Shown: one piece after another, positions 1-10,592 of the stretch
Position numbering within the stretch: the first letter of the stretch is position 1
Layout: the number at the start of each line of letters is the position of its first letter
Source of the DNA: Cubamyces lactineus
Taxonomy: Eukaryota; Basidiomycota; Agaricomycetes; Polyporales; Polyporaceae
Assembly: GCA_022376465.1 (NCBI GenBank)
Contig: JACDTU010000005.1
Span: forward strand, 50,001-114,000
DNA: 64,000 nucleotides
Direction of reading: 5' to 3'
Position numbers and translations under genes: made by a program
The notes under the pieces: generated by a model
The model's input: only the letters and a program-made list of their open reading frames with translations
The model's database searches: none
Told to the model about the DNA's origin: nothing

Positions 1-274
1 TGTAGGTCCTAACTATCCTAACTATATATGGGTGCCCGCATTGCTGGGAAGACCAGCACACGGAGGATGAGCGACTCTCCACCCTTGGCCCGGTCAAAGG
101 GTGAAGGGGAGCTTCTCGGTTTGTATGCAGACTGCGAGGTGATGATGACGTGCCACATTGTACGACAAAGTATCCATACAAGTTCTATGTCTACAGTAGG
201 ACAAGGTGCGACCGCATCTAACATTTGAGAAACAGAGTACCCATCTGATACTCGCCCATATGTGACTCTCCTGC
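1..274. other. Host flank left of the transposon stack
   Basis: This is unique host sequence to the left of element A. Short open frames exist on both strands, but none has recognisable domains or splice structure, so no gene is called. Its last bases, 275-278 AGAC, are repeated at 26088-26091 just beyond the far LTR, so 274 and 26092 were adjacent before element A inserted. Confidence 0.6.
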
Positions 275-278
275 AGAC

Positions 279-524
279 TGTTACGAATCACATGCATTAG
301 CCGCTTACTCATCCTCCCATTCTTCGCTTATGCATCACCCTCTTCGCTTACTCAGGTAGCACAGGTTGCTCACTCAGCCTCTACGGACCTTTTAGTTGTA
401 TTTGTAATAGGTTTGCTGGCAATATATAAGCCCAGTGGAGTTGAGGAGCAATCCTCAGTCTTCACTTGGTACGTTTTACCCGGTGAACTCAGATCGCATC
501 CGGTCTTGATCCCTCACCGTATCA
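279..524 (+). repeat. 5' LTR of element A
   Basis: It is 246 bp and matches 25842-26087 except for one base near the end (CACCGTATCA here, CACCATATCA there, a CpG-to-CpA change). A TATA-like AATATATAAG at about 419-428 is a plausible core promoter, which would put the transcription start some 30 bp downstream. I could not identify a convincing primer-binding site after position 524. Confidence 0.93.
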
Positions 525-629
525 TAAGTGAAGACTATTCCCCCTCGACCTGCTCGTTGATAGCCTTCAGTCACACGAGTACGCGTCTTTTCTCATCCTC
601 CGATCCTCTTCCGCTCACCCTTTTCATCA

Positions 630-1398
630 GTGTTCCCTCACACTACCCTCAAACAACTTCGTAACCGCAACCCCTCTGAGTTTGGTGACAACTCGTCCCC
701 GGAACTCTCCGATAGGGAACCCTCGTCACCCCCACTCCCGATTCCTCCACTCCCAGCTCACCTTCGGCCCGGAGCCCCAAGGTATAACCCTCCCACGCAA
801 TCCGCATCAACGTCTCGGTTGATTGAACCCGCCTCCGAGCCTATCACCGCTCCCGACCCATCCACACTCCCCGCACCTGTCTTTGGCACAGTCGGCTCCC
901 CGGCTGCCATCCCTACCTCCGCTCCAGTCCCCTCCTACGCGATCAAAATCGTCAATTGGCTTGTATCTCTCGAGCCAGATCTTGCCGAGATCCTGGGCAT
1001 AACCTCACTCCCTGACCCTGACAACCACCTACCCGACAACGCGAGTTTCGACGATCTGATCGACAAAGTACTCGAGTATGTGAAGTATCTGGAGGACTAC
1101 ATTCACATTTACAATCAGCCGCGCGACCACTTCACTATTCCGGACGACCCCGTCACACAGGAGTTCCTGTTGAGTACTCGTGGTACCGAACTTTTTCAGA
1201 TCAAACCCTTCTACGCCGAGCTCCTATGCCGCTATCCTTGCCTTCTATTCCACGTCATCCACCAGCTCACCGAGACTATTCGTCGGGAAGAACAGCTCCC
1301 TACTGGCTACAAAGATTACTGGCTCCACTACCACCACCCCGCCCTCATCAAACATCTCAAGTCCCAGCCGGTCATCTGGACATCCAGTTCCTTCCCCC
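630..1398 (+). pseudogene. Element A N-terminal Gag-region ORF, interrupted by B
   Basis: This open frame of about 256 codons starts at GTG; I see no in-frame ATG, so the natural start may be mutated or spliced from upstream. The first 110 residues are rich in Pro and Ser. They are followed by a folded-looking domain with hydrophobic and acidic helices and the sequence FDDLIDKVLEYVKYLEDY. Element B enters at 1398/1399. Beyond B, the typical Gag reading frame resumes one base out of register, so either ORF1 and Gag overlap or a base was lost. This extra domain precedes the classical Gag homology, as ORF1 does in element B. Its function is unknown. Confidence 0.6.
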
Positions 1399-1995
1399 TG
1401 TCACAAATTGGGACATTTCCCGGAGTTTTCTGGTGCTTATCTACAGGGGATATCCATTATTTCGACATATTTAGTATTTATCTAATGCTTATTTAATGGA
1501 CAAATCCCCTTATCACTCAGATATCCATAGTTATCATTGTTTTCTTCGCTCTTTTCCTATTTGGGGGTTATCTCATAAGTTCTAGACAGTTCTAGGGCTG
1601 GAACCCTGTTCCAGCCAGCTTTAGGCCTAGGTGGAATGTTCTGGATAATTGTCTAAGTAATGTAGGGTACGCTATTGGTCAGATCTTGGCTGGGCAAAGG
1701 GCATGCTCAGCACATGACTCAGTCTGACTCAGCCTAACTCCGGGATGACTCAGACTGACTCAGACTGGTCAGGTGACTGTCTTAGTAATGTAGAGTACCA
1801 GGGGTCTCTCCCCAGTCCCTGGGGGACTGGTCTGCATGTATATATACCCCCTGCCTGAGGGCTACCCCCCTCAGACTAATCCACTTATTGTCTAAGCTCA
1901 ACTACCTCTGGCCTAACAAGCCTTCTATCTCATCTTTCTATTCTCACCTCTATTTCTACCCAGTGAGTATTTCAGTTTGAGTCTTACTGTTATAT
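1399..1995 (+). repeat. 5' LTR of element B
   Basis: It is about 597 bp and matches 8433-9030. Four TGACTCA motifs lie near 1715-1762, and a TATA-like GTATATATAC is near 1848, followed by the likely transcription start. Sequence similarity to the 3' LTR ends at TTATAT; the internal part then begins with TTGGATTAG, whose TGG is a possible primer-binding-site start. Confidence 0.92.
1715..1762 (+). promoter_or_regulatory. Four TGACTCA (Gcn4/AP-1-type) motifs in the 5' LTR of B
   Basis: Perfect TGACTCA heptamers lie at 1715-1721, 1725-1731, 1746-1752 and 1756-1762, in two pairs spaced 10 bp, about 90-130 bp upstream of the TATA-like sequence. TGACTCA is the known binding site of fungal bZIP regulators of the Gcn4/CpcA class (amino-acid starvation response). 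That they control this LTR is inference. Confidence 0.6.
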
Positions 1996-2542
1996 TTGGA
2001 TTAGTCTCCTTTATTGCACCAGGCTTGCCAAAGCCTCTTGCATTTATTTTTCTTTTTTATTGGGGTTGTGTTGGTGCTTTATTTTTAGCTTTAGTCTTTG
2101 AGGGTTCTGGGGGCTACAGTACTATTGCTGCCAAGCAGTAGTACTTATTGGGTTCTGGGGGATCTAGTGCTGTCGCTGCCAAGCTTCAGTCACTTTGGGG
2201 ACACCTTGTTGTATAATTGGCTGTATAGCTGGTTGTATAACTTGGTTGTTTCTTTTGTGCCGGACCCTAGGTGTAAGGGGTATCTGTTACCTTTTGGTAA
2301 CAGCCTGGAATGGGAACTTCGGTACCTCCCAAGAAAGTCTTAGGACTTGAGGACGGGTAACCAGGCTGGACAGATTAGAGCAGGGTGTAACACCCTCTCA
2401 CCCAGATTTTTTCCCATTTGCAGCACGGGGTGGTGCCGTGTCTGAGATTCAAGCCCTTCACCACCTTCAAGACCCAACCACCTTTTCTCTTTTTGTCCTG
2501 ACAAGGGCCAGCTGACAAGCTGCTAATCTTTCTTTGTTAGCC

Positions 2543-4707
2543 ATGCCTAAAATCTCGCGCGACCGCAAGGTCATTGCCAAGGAGGAACCACTTGGGATGT
2601 ACCATTGCATCCTCCTTTGTCCCTTGAAGGAGTACAAGGTGCCCAGCCTCCGCCGTCGCAGGCTCTATGCTCCACCAACCACTGTCACACCTCGACCCTT
2701 CAACCCGGAGCGTGCAAGGAGGCGCCAGGAAGCGATTAAGCAACTCAGGCAGCGTCACTACGAATGGGCTGCTAGTCGCAAGACTAAGCCCTCGCCACCG
2801 CTCATTGATCGCATCTCTGGTCCCTACCAACCCCTCATCGAGCGACTTCAGGCTCCTGCCCAGCTTGAAGAATACAAGCCTGTCCCTAGCAACCTTCACT
2901 TCAGAAAGACCAAGATCCTCTACCGCATCAAGGAGTATGAAAAGCTGTTCGAACCGACAGTCGAAAGGCTTACCCCATTCGTCAAGAAGGCCCTTTCGGA
3001 CGATTGTATCTCAGAGGTGATGAAGGCGAGGATCAACACATGGGGCAAAGAGTTCAATGACCTCTGGGTCAACTTCAATGCTCAGGCTGACAAGCTGACA
3101 AACAAGGAGTGGAGGATTCTCCAGAAGCAGTTGAAGGCTATTGGTCGGATCTCTTTTGAAAATCTTAATCAGCACCTTCCAGAGATTTCTAAAGAGATAG
3201 ACGCCTTAAACCTTTCCTTTGATTATGGTACCTTAGATAGATCTTAGATTTTTCCTTTCTAATCTCGGTTGTTTTGATTTGGCAAGTACTAACAATTTCA
3301 CTATTAGCAATGAGTTACACACCATTCATCCCTGTAACTACATTCCAACCTCTCGCTCCTGAAGATATTAGTGGTGTTATTACCAATGGGCTTTCCCAGG
3401 AGGCAGATGAAGACATTGCTGTTGCAACTCGGAATGTAGTCCAGCTTATGGAGAAGCGCATCCCAGAATACACGCACAATCTGACAGCCGAAATGGCTCA
3501 GCATATGGATGCAAACTTTACAAATCTGATGCAACACGTCAGCCACTTGACGGCCCAAGTGACAACTCTTACAACACTGGTGCAAAACCAGCAGGCCCTT
3601 GTAACCTCTTACAAACAACAGGTGGACGCTCTGCCGGCCTCAACCGGAGGAGGATCACGTCAACCCAAGATTGGTGAACCACCAATCTTCAAGGGCTCTG
3701 ATGACAAAATCAAGTTGGAAGAGTGGCGCAACCTCATCAGTCTTTGGTGCGCACACGAGGGCATCACTACGGATAAGCAGAAGATTGTTACGGCTCTGTC
3801 GCGCCTTCAAGGCCCAGCTCACAAGTACATGGCATCATACTATGATCGCGTGGGACGCAGTCAAGACCTTGGAACCTGGGATGCTTTCATGGATGAACTT
3901 GCACAAATCTATGGTCAACGTGATGACAAGGAGGGAGCGAAGAAAGAGATCACAGCCCTCTTTAGCAATAAAGAGCTGGCTGCTAAGGACTTCATCAAAT
4001 ATGCTGAGAGATTCCGCACCCTTGGACGCCTTACTGGGTACGATGATGAGCTTCTCATTGACAAGCTGCGAGAGGTTGTCAGCCGCGATATGCGAATTGC
4101 CCTTGTTGGTACTAGAGGCAGTAATGTCCCCAAGAAGTGGCCTGACTTCTTCGACATGTTGCTCGACTTCTACCGAGAACTCAACCCAGAAAAGATGCGT
4201 GGTACAGTCTTTAGTAAGGGTGGCTCTGACAACAGTGGTCATACTCCAATGGACATTGACTCGGCTGAAAAGTCGAAAGGCAAGGGCAAGAATAGCAAGC
4301 AGGCTAACGTTGCGACTACGGAGAAGAAAAATCGTTTTTGCCACATCTGTAAGAGTAAGACTCACAACACAGATGATTGCTTCCAGTTGGTCAAAAATGC
4401 GGACAAGAGAGCCAAGTTCCAGAACCAGTCCAAGGGAGCTGACCAAAAGACTGGAGGAAATGAAGCACAGTCTTCTAAACCTGGCAAGGTGAAGAAGACT
4501 CGGATTATTGAAGTAGAAGTCACGGACAACGAGGAGGAACCCCCTGCCACCTCTGCGTCCATATCCACAGCGAGAATTGAGCAAGAGGATGTTGACAGCA
4601 AGTCAACCTTGCTTGAGGGAGATGAACCTCAGACTCGTCCTAGCCAGCCTGGAAAAGGCAAGGCTCGGGCCTCGGTGAGCTCGGATTTTCTCACACGCTA
4701 CATGTGA
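2543..4707 (+). CDS. Element B ORF1-Gag, with a predicted 80-nt intron joining ORF1 to Gag
   Basis: ORF1 runs from ATG 2543 and, unspliced, would stop at 3245-3247. It is basic (about 234 residues, Arg-rich start) and unlike classical Gag. Gag has its own ATG at 3310 and ends at TGA 4705-4707. It has a coiled-coil-like region, the capsid-like segment typical of Ty3 Gag, and a CCHC zinc knuckle (CHICKSKTHNTDDC, about 4339-4380). Between them, 3228-3307 has a GT donor, a perfect TACTAAC branch site (3287-3293) and a CTATTAG acceptor. Removing it joins ORF1 in frame to the Gag Met. So two products are possible: Gag alone, or ORF1-Gag from spliced RNA. Gag packages genomic RNA and forms the particle. 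Confidence 0.8.
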
Positions 4708-7700
4708 CTGCCTGCGAACATGTAGCAGAGAACGTTGAACCCAGCGTCGGAATGGACACTTGTAGTGTTAACATTAGTAGTACGGACAATCCTGTATTAT
4801 CTACTTCTCGCAACAGGAATTCATTCAATTTGCCCGTAACACTCTGGGTTTATGGTAAAAAAGTGCAGGTCGAAGCTCTAGTAGACTCAGGGGCCACAAC
4901 AACTTTCATCAATAAATCAGTTGTTGAAAAGAATCACCTGGCAACTATTAAGCTGGCAACTCCATATGACGTTTACAATGCTGATGGCACCACCAACAAG
5001 AATGGAAAGATCACTCATGCCATCCGTTCCTACATTGAGATTGGATCTCATAAGTCGACTCACCAGGTGCTTGTAGCAGACTTGGGAAAGAAAGACATGA
5101 TCATAGGGTACACTTATTTACATAGACACAACCCTGAAATTGATTGGGAACATGGAGAATGGAGGTTTACCAGGTGCCCTGAGAGCTGTGCCCCAAGAGC
5201 TCGTAAAAAGGACCATGTGGCTGAAGAAGAAGCCGACGAACTTCAGCTACCAAGGGAGGATCCCTTGATCACTCCACTGGATGAATTAGGAGAGGAGTGC
5301 ATCGAAAATTCACACATCAACTGGATCTCTACTGAGGATCCAGAAGACCGCGAAATAGCACGGTTGACCGCAGAGATTCTTGGCAAAGATCTCGAAGAGG
5401 TTGAGGATGACGACACTCGTAACTGGAAGACTTTTGTTCCAGAATATCTACACGAGTTTGGAGATGTCTTCTCAAAGAAGCAATCAGAGCGGATGCCGGT
5501 ACGCAAACCATATGATCATGGTATTGATCTCGAGGAAGGTGCCCCTCCCTCGGCCGGCCAAACTATATCCAATGTCTCCAAAGGAGCGAAACTCCTTAGA
5601 TGAATGGATCAATGAAGAGACCCGAAAAGGGTACATCAGAGAGTCCAAGAGCCCTGTAGCAGCTCCCGTTTTCTTTGTTAAAAAGAGTGATGGGAGTTTG
5701 CAGCTGGTAGTAGACTACCGAAAACTAAATGAAATCACAGTGAAAAACCGCTATCCTATTCCCCGTATCGCAGACTTGGTTGACTCACTCAGCCAGGCGT
5801 CGATATTCACAAAAATCGACTTGCGTTGGGGGTATAACAATGTTCGCATCCGAGAGGGTGATGAATGGAAGACAGCCTTCATTACACACCGAGGGTTGTT
5901 TGAAGCCACTGTGATGTACTTTGGTTTTTCCAATGCTCCAGCTACCTTCCAAGCAATGATGAATGACATACTTAGTGATCTCATAAGAGATGGGCACGTG
6001 ATTGTGTACCTTGACGATATTCTGATCTTCACAAATGATCTTCGTCAACATCGAGCCATCACGCGGGAGGTTTTGAAACGGCTACGAGATAAAGATCTAT
6101 TTGCCAAGCCAGAGAAGTGCTTGTTTGAGCAAAGCAGCATTGAATATCTTGGCATGATCATCTCGAAGGGAAAGATCTCAATGGACCCAAAGAAGATTTC
6201 AGGTGTAACGGATTGGCCACAACCCACTAAGGTCAAGCAGGTCCAAGCCTTCCTTGGCTTTGCCAACTTCTACAGGAGGTTTATTAAGGACTTTGCAAAG
6301 CATGCCAAGCCGCTTACTTCATTGACCAAAAAGGATCAACCTTGGGTTTGGGGTGAGGAACAGGAACATGCGTTCAATAGCCTGAAAAAGGCATTTACCT
6401 CTGCCCCTGTTTTGCGAATTCCGGATGATGAAAACCCTTTCCGGCTTGAGACCGACTCCAGTGATTTTGCTACTGGAGCAGTCTTGTCTCAGCTGGACCC
6501 AACTGACAAGTTGTGGCATCCAGTCGCCTTCTATTCTAAGTCGCTCAATGTCCATGAACGGAACTATGAGATATACGACAAGGAGATGCTTGCAATCATA
6601 CGAGCTCTTGAAGAATATAGGCATTATCTGGAAGGACATCCGGAAAAGATTGAAATTTGGTCAGATCACCAGAATTTGACCTATTTCAAAACAGCCCAGA
6701 AGTTGACAAGGAGACAGGCGAGATGGGCTCTGTACCTCACACGGTTCAACTTCATATTACGCCACAAGCCAGGCAAGACAATGCTCACTGCTGACCCTCT
6801 GTCCAGGAGGCCAGACCATGAGGAGGGGGTGGAATCCGATAATCGAGATCAAATTCTTCTTAAACCGGAGTTTTTTGCTATTCATGCTATTGATTCCTCT
6901 CATGAGTCGCCTATCAATGACAATACACTCCTAAGAGAAGTCAAGGAAGCATTGTTACATGATGAAGTCACCAAGGACTACAAGCAATTGCTTAAGTCTG
7001 GGCCAAGAGAGTTCAAGAAGTCACTAGAGGATTGGAACTATGAGAATGGACTTTTGCTATACCGAGGCAAAATTTATATCCCCAAAAGCGACAATGATAA
7101 TCTTCGGAGACAAATAGTTCAGATGCACCATGATCTACCCTCAGCAGGCCATCCAGGGAGGTGGAAAACCTATGAACTCGTTTCACGGAACTACTGGTGG
7201 CCGGGCATGTCTATCTTTGTCAAGAAGTATGTTACAGGTTGCGATACATGCCAGCGGATGAAAAATCGTCCGCAGCAGCCTTATGGACCACTTCAGCCTA
7301 ATCCTGTCCCAGAAGGGCCGTGGGAAATCATTACTGTTAACCTAATCACTCAGTTACCTGAATCTTTTGGGTATACTGCAATCTGTGTGGTGGTGGACCG
7401 ATTGACAAAGCGAGCCCACTTCTTCCCCATCAGAAATGAATTCTCTGCAAAAGATCTAGCAGAACTCTTTTATGAGAGAATTTGGCCGCTACATGGTCTA
7501 CCGCTTCAGATCATTTCTGACAGAGGCACACAATTTGCGGCAAAACTATTTCAAGAATGGTGCAAGCTGCTGGGAATAGAGTCCTCAATGTCCACCACCT
7601 ACCATCCTCAGACAGATGGTCAGACCGAAAGGGTCAATCAGACACTGGAACAGTTCCTTCGCTGCTATGTAGACTATCAGAAAGCCAACTGGTCTAAGCT

Positions 7701-8391
7701 TCTCAGTACAGCAGAGTTCGCATATAATAACGCAGCTCATGAAGGAACCAAGGAAAGCCCTTTCTTCTTAGAATATGGTCGACACCCACGGGCAGGTCCA
7801 ACACTCCGAAAGGAGCCAACCTTGACAGACCTCAGTGATATTGCATGGAGGAGACAACAAGCCCAGGATCAGGCAAAGGCAGCGCTAGCATTGGCAGCTG
7901 AGCGAATGAAGTGGTACTACGACCAGGGAGTCCAAAAGGTCCCTTTCAAGGTTGGAGACAAGGTTCTTCTTGACCTTCGAGACTACCAAACCACCGGTCG
8001 TAAACTTAATGCTCGGTATGCAGGACCCTTCAAGATAGTTGAAAAACTGTCTCCAGTTACTTTCAAGCTGGAATGGCCTGCCAGAATGACTCGGATTCAT
8101 CCAGTCTTCCATGCTAGCAAACTGATGCTATACCATGATCCGCAGATTCCAGGCCAGAAAGTGGCCCCACCAGAGTCTATTATGATTGACGGACATGAAG
8201 AGTTTGAAGTTGAGGCCATTCTCGACTCCCGGCGTTATCGCCGCCAGCTACAATACCTAGTTCGGTGGAAAGGCTATGGACCTGAAGATGACTCTTGGGA
8301 GCCAGTTCAGAATCTGGCCAACTCACAAGAGTTACTCAAAGAGTTCCATAAGGCACACCCTCATGCAACTCGTAGCCTATCGGAGCCTTGA
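4704..8391 (+). pseudogene. Element B Pol (protease-RT-RNase H-integrase-chromodomain), one frameshift
   Basis: The pol frame lies -1 to gag and overlaps its end; the first Met in frame is at 4752. Protease shows VDSGATTTF. One extra base near 5550 shifts the frame between GAPP and RPAKLYPMSP, after which the frame is open to 8391. RT has YLDDI at about 6010; RNase H follows. Integrase has its HHCC finger (about 7120-7260) and the later catalytic Asp (SDRGTQF) and Glu (TDGQTERVNQ). The position of the first catalytic Asp reads TVNLITQLP, with Asn where families have Asp. A C-terminal chromodomain (about 8195-8350, LVRWKGY, WEP) should direct insertion to marked chromatin. Apart from the frameshift the gene looks young. 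Confidence 0.92.
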
Positions 8392-8419
8392 GCTCTGCTT
8401 CTCATCGGAGCTCGAACTA

Positions 8420-8430
8420 GAGGAGAGGGT
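8420..8430 (+). other. Polypurine tract of element B
   Basis: GAGGAGAGGG lies immediately 5' of the 3' LTR start (TGTCAC at 8433). In LTR retrotransposons this tract primes plus-strand DNA synthesis. Confidence 0.75.
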
Positions 8431-8432
8431 AC

Positions 8433-9030
8433 TGTCACAAATCGGGACATTTCCCAGACCTTTCTGGTGCTTATCTACAGGGGATATCCATTATTTCGAC
8501 ATATTTAGTATTTATCTAACACTTATTTAATGGACAAATCCCCTTATCACTCAGATATCCATAGTTATCATTGTTTTCTTCGCTCTTTTCCCTATTTGGG
8601 GGTTATCTCATAAGTTCTAGACAGTTCTATGGCTGGAACCCTGTTCCAGCCAGCTCTAGGCCTAGGTGGAATGTTCTGGATGATTGCCTAAGCAATGTAG
8701 GGTACGCTATTGGTCAGATCTTGGCTGGGCAAAGGGCATGCTCAGCACATGACTCAGTCTGACTCAGCCTAACTCCGGGGTGACTCAGACTGACTCAGAC
8801 TGGTCAGGTGACTGTCTTAGTAATGTAGAGTACCAGGGGTCTCTCCCCAGTCCCTGGGGGACTGGTCTGCATGTATATATACCCCCTGCCTGAGGGCTAC
8901 CCCCCTCAGACTAATCCACTTATTGTCTAAGCTCAACTACCTCTGGCCTAACAAGCCTTCTATCTCATCTTTCTATTCTCACCTCTATTTCTACCCAGTG
9001 AGTATTTCAGTTTGAGTCTTACTGTTATAT
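8433..9030 (+). repeat. 3' LTR of element B
   Basis: It is 598 bp, with one single-base length difference and about 13 substitutions relative to 1399-1995. The four TGACTCA motifs are conserved at 8750-8756, 8760-8766, 8781-8787 and 8791-8797. Element A sequence resumes right after TTATAT at 9030. Confidence 0.92.
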
Positions 9031-9035
9031 GCCCC

Positions 9036-10020
9036 AGCGCCCACAAGACTCTCACCCGTTACCCCGAAAGCCACATCACCTCCCCCACACACCCCTACCG
9101 TCCCCCCACCCATGCCTAATCCAAGCATGGGAAGCACATCGACAGCGATCAATCTCTCAGCGGAAGTGCAAGAGTTCATCCGCTCGATCATACGCGAACT
9201 TCCCCAACCACAAGCCCACCCTGGATCACAACCCAAATTCAAGGATCCCCAGACATTGGACGGCACCAAGTCCCAGTATGAGTATTGGAAGCATACTCTC
9301 CAGCAGTATGTGGCCGGCATGGAAAAAGATCGAGCAATCTCTTTGATCTTATCCTACATGCAAGGACCAGCTGTTGAACCATGGAAAGACTCGGTCTTTC
9401 AAGCCAAGCACACCGCTGAGGGCTGGGGTTTTGCCACTCTAGACGTGTTCTGGGTAGAGATGGACAAAATCTACAAAGATCCAAACCTTGCACGTACCGC
9501 TCAGGCGAGGTTGGAGAAGCTGCGGATGAAAGGGCTGGAAGTGCAAGAATTCTTCACAGAGTTCGAGCAGCTATGTATGCAGGCAGGATACAATAAGAAC
9601 CATGAGATGGTGCTCAACATTCTGCAACATGGCATCTGACCCAACATCGTCGACAGACTGTACTGGGTGTCGAACGCGCTGGGTATCAACGGCATCGAGA
9701 ACAACTATGACAACTGGAAGTCGAGGGTGCTCGCCATTGTGCAAAATGAGAGCATTCACCACGCCATTATGGGCAACCTCCGTCCAGTACCTATGCAGGT
9801 CACACACACCGCCCAGGTTCCTCGTGCAGCACCAGCACCCGCCCCAGCCCCACCGCAGACCCAAAGGGACGGCACTGGTATAACGTACGGAGATCGTGGA
9901 CAGCCGATGGATCTTGATCGTCTCTGCGTCAAATGTCGGATGAAGAAGAAGGAGGCAGGAATGTGTGGCGACGTGTGGCACATCCCTCCCTCCAAGAAAG
10001 GCAATTTGCTGGTCATGTGA
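9036..10020 (+). pseudogene. Element A Gag (broken)
   Basis: The capsid-like region of a Ty3/gypsy Gag has the typical FKDPQTLDGTKSQYEYW start (from about 9240), the YMQGPAVEPW segment and a C-terminal PMDLDR. An in-frame TGA at 9637-9639 follows NILQHGI, and the frame continues unchanged (PNIVDRLYWV). At about 9990 a frame slip moves the zinc-knuckle start (CWSC) into another frame, so the finger is lost in the main frame. No functional Gag is expected. Confidence 0.85.
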
Positions 10021-10592
10021 TGAGCGCAACCGTCGGCCCGGACATTCCCGCCGTCATTAACGTCAGCGTTTGTTGCGCACTTACTTACGTCTCACAGGAT
10101 ACCTGAATACAGTGTGTTGTGGTCCTCCTCAACGAGGAGTTGTTGTAAAAGTCCCATATATGTGCCTCCAATACATGCCCGCTCTGCAGAAACATCAAAA
10201 GTTTGATTATATGCCTCCTCTGTCTCGTACGAGGTTGAGGATCGACGCAAGGGACCTGCAGGAGCTTCTGCCTTGCAAGGTACTTCAAGGTTACCTTGAA
10301 GCGCTTCAAGGCAGCTCCTAATTCAAACTCCGCTACCTTGAAGGCGCCTTTACCTTGCCTTGCGGCAGCACTAATCGACTGGCAAAAGAAACTCCTTGAG
10401 TTTAGTCGGTGTCCATCTACATGTCAACACGTGTTTGTACCAGGCGAAAAGCTATTCATGCTCAACATCCCATCATACATTCGATCCAGATCTATTCGTA
10501 TAGCCTGTGCATCAGTAGCTATGGACATAGCCATCGAGCAGAACAAGAAGCGAGAGACCAAGGGTTTCAAAGACACGGTACCAGCACATTAT
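10021..10592 (+). pseudogene. Element A protease/linker remnant
   Basis: Between the gag relic and the RT, frames are short and broken. I could not find a clear DSG or DTG protease active site here, so the protease is eroded or partly deleted. The end of the segment (KGFKDTVPAHY, stop TGA 10593-10595) leads in frame into [11 protein letters not shown], the usual chromovirus linker before RT. Confidence 0.6.

Larger units (their letters stand above)
1399..9030 (+). mobile_element. Element B: near-complete Ty3/gypsy chromovirus
   Basis: This 7.6-kb LTR retrotransposon sits inside the gag region of element A. Its LTRs, 1399-1995 and 8433-9030, begin TGTCACAAA and differ at about 14 sites by hand count (roughly 2.3%). 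Flanking bases CCCCC (1394-1398) and GCCCC (9031-9035) are a near-match target duplication. Its internal part holds ORF1-gag with a predicted intron, then protease, RT, RNase H, integrase and chromodomain. Only one frameshift (about 5550) breaks pol. The first integrase catalytic Asp appears replaced by Asn, so this copy is probably unable to integrate unaided. Confidence 0.93.

Noticed and set aside
10070..10321. Independent ORF between A gag and pol
   Set aside because: It lies where the protease should be, with no start context and no domain. It is decayed retroelement DNA.
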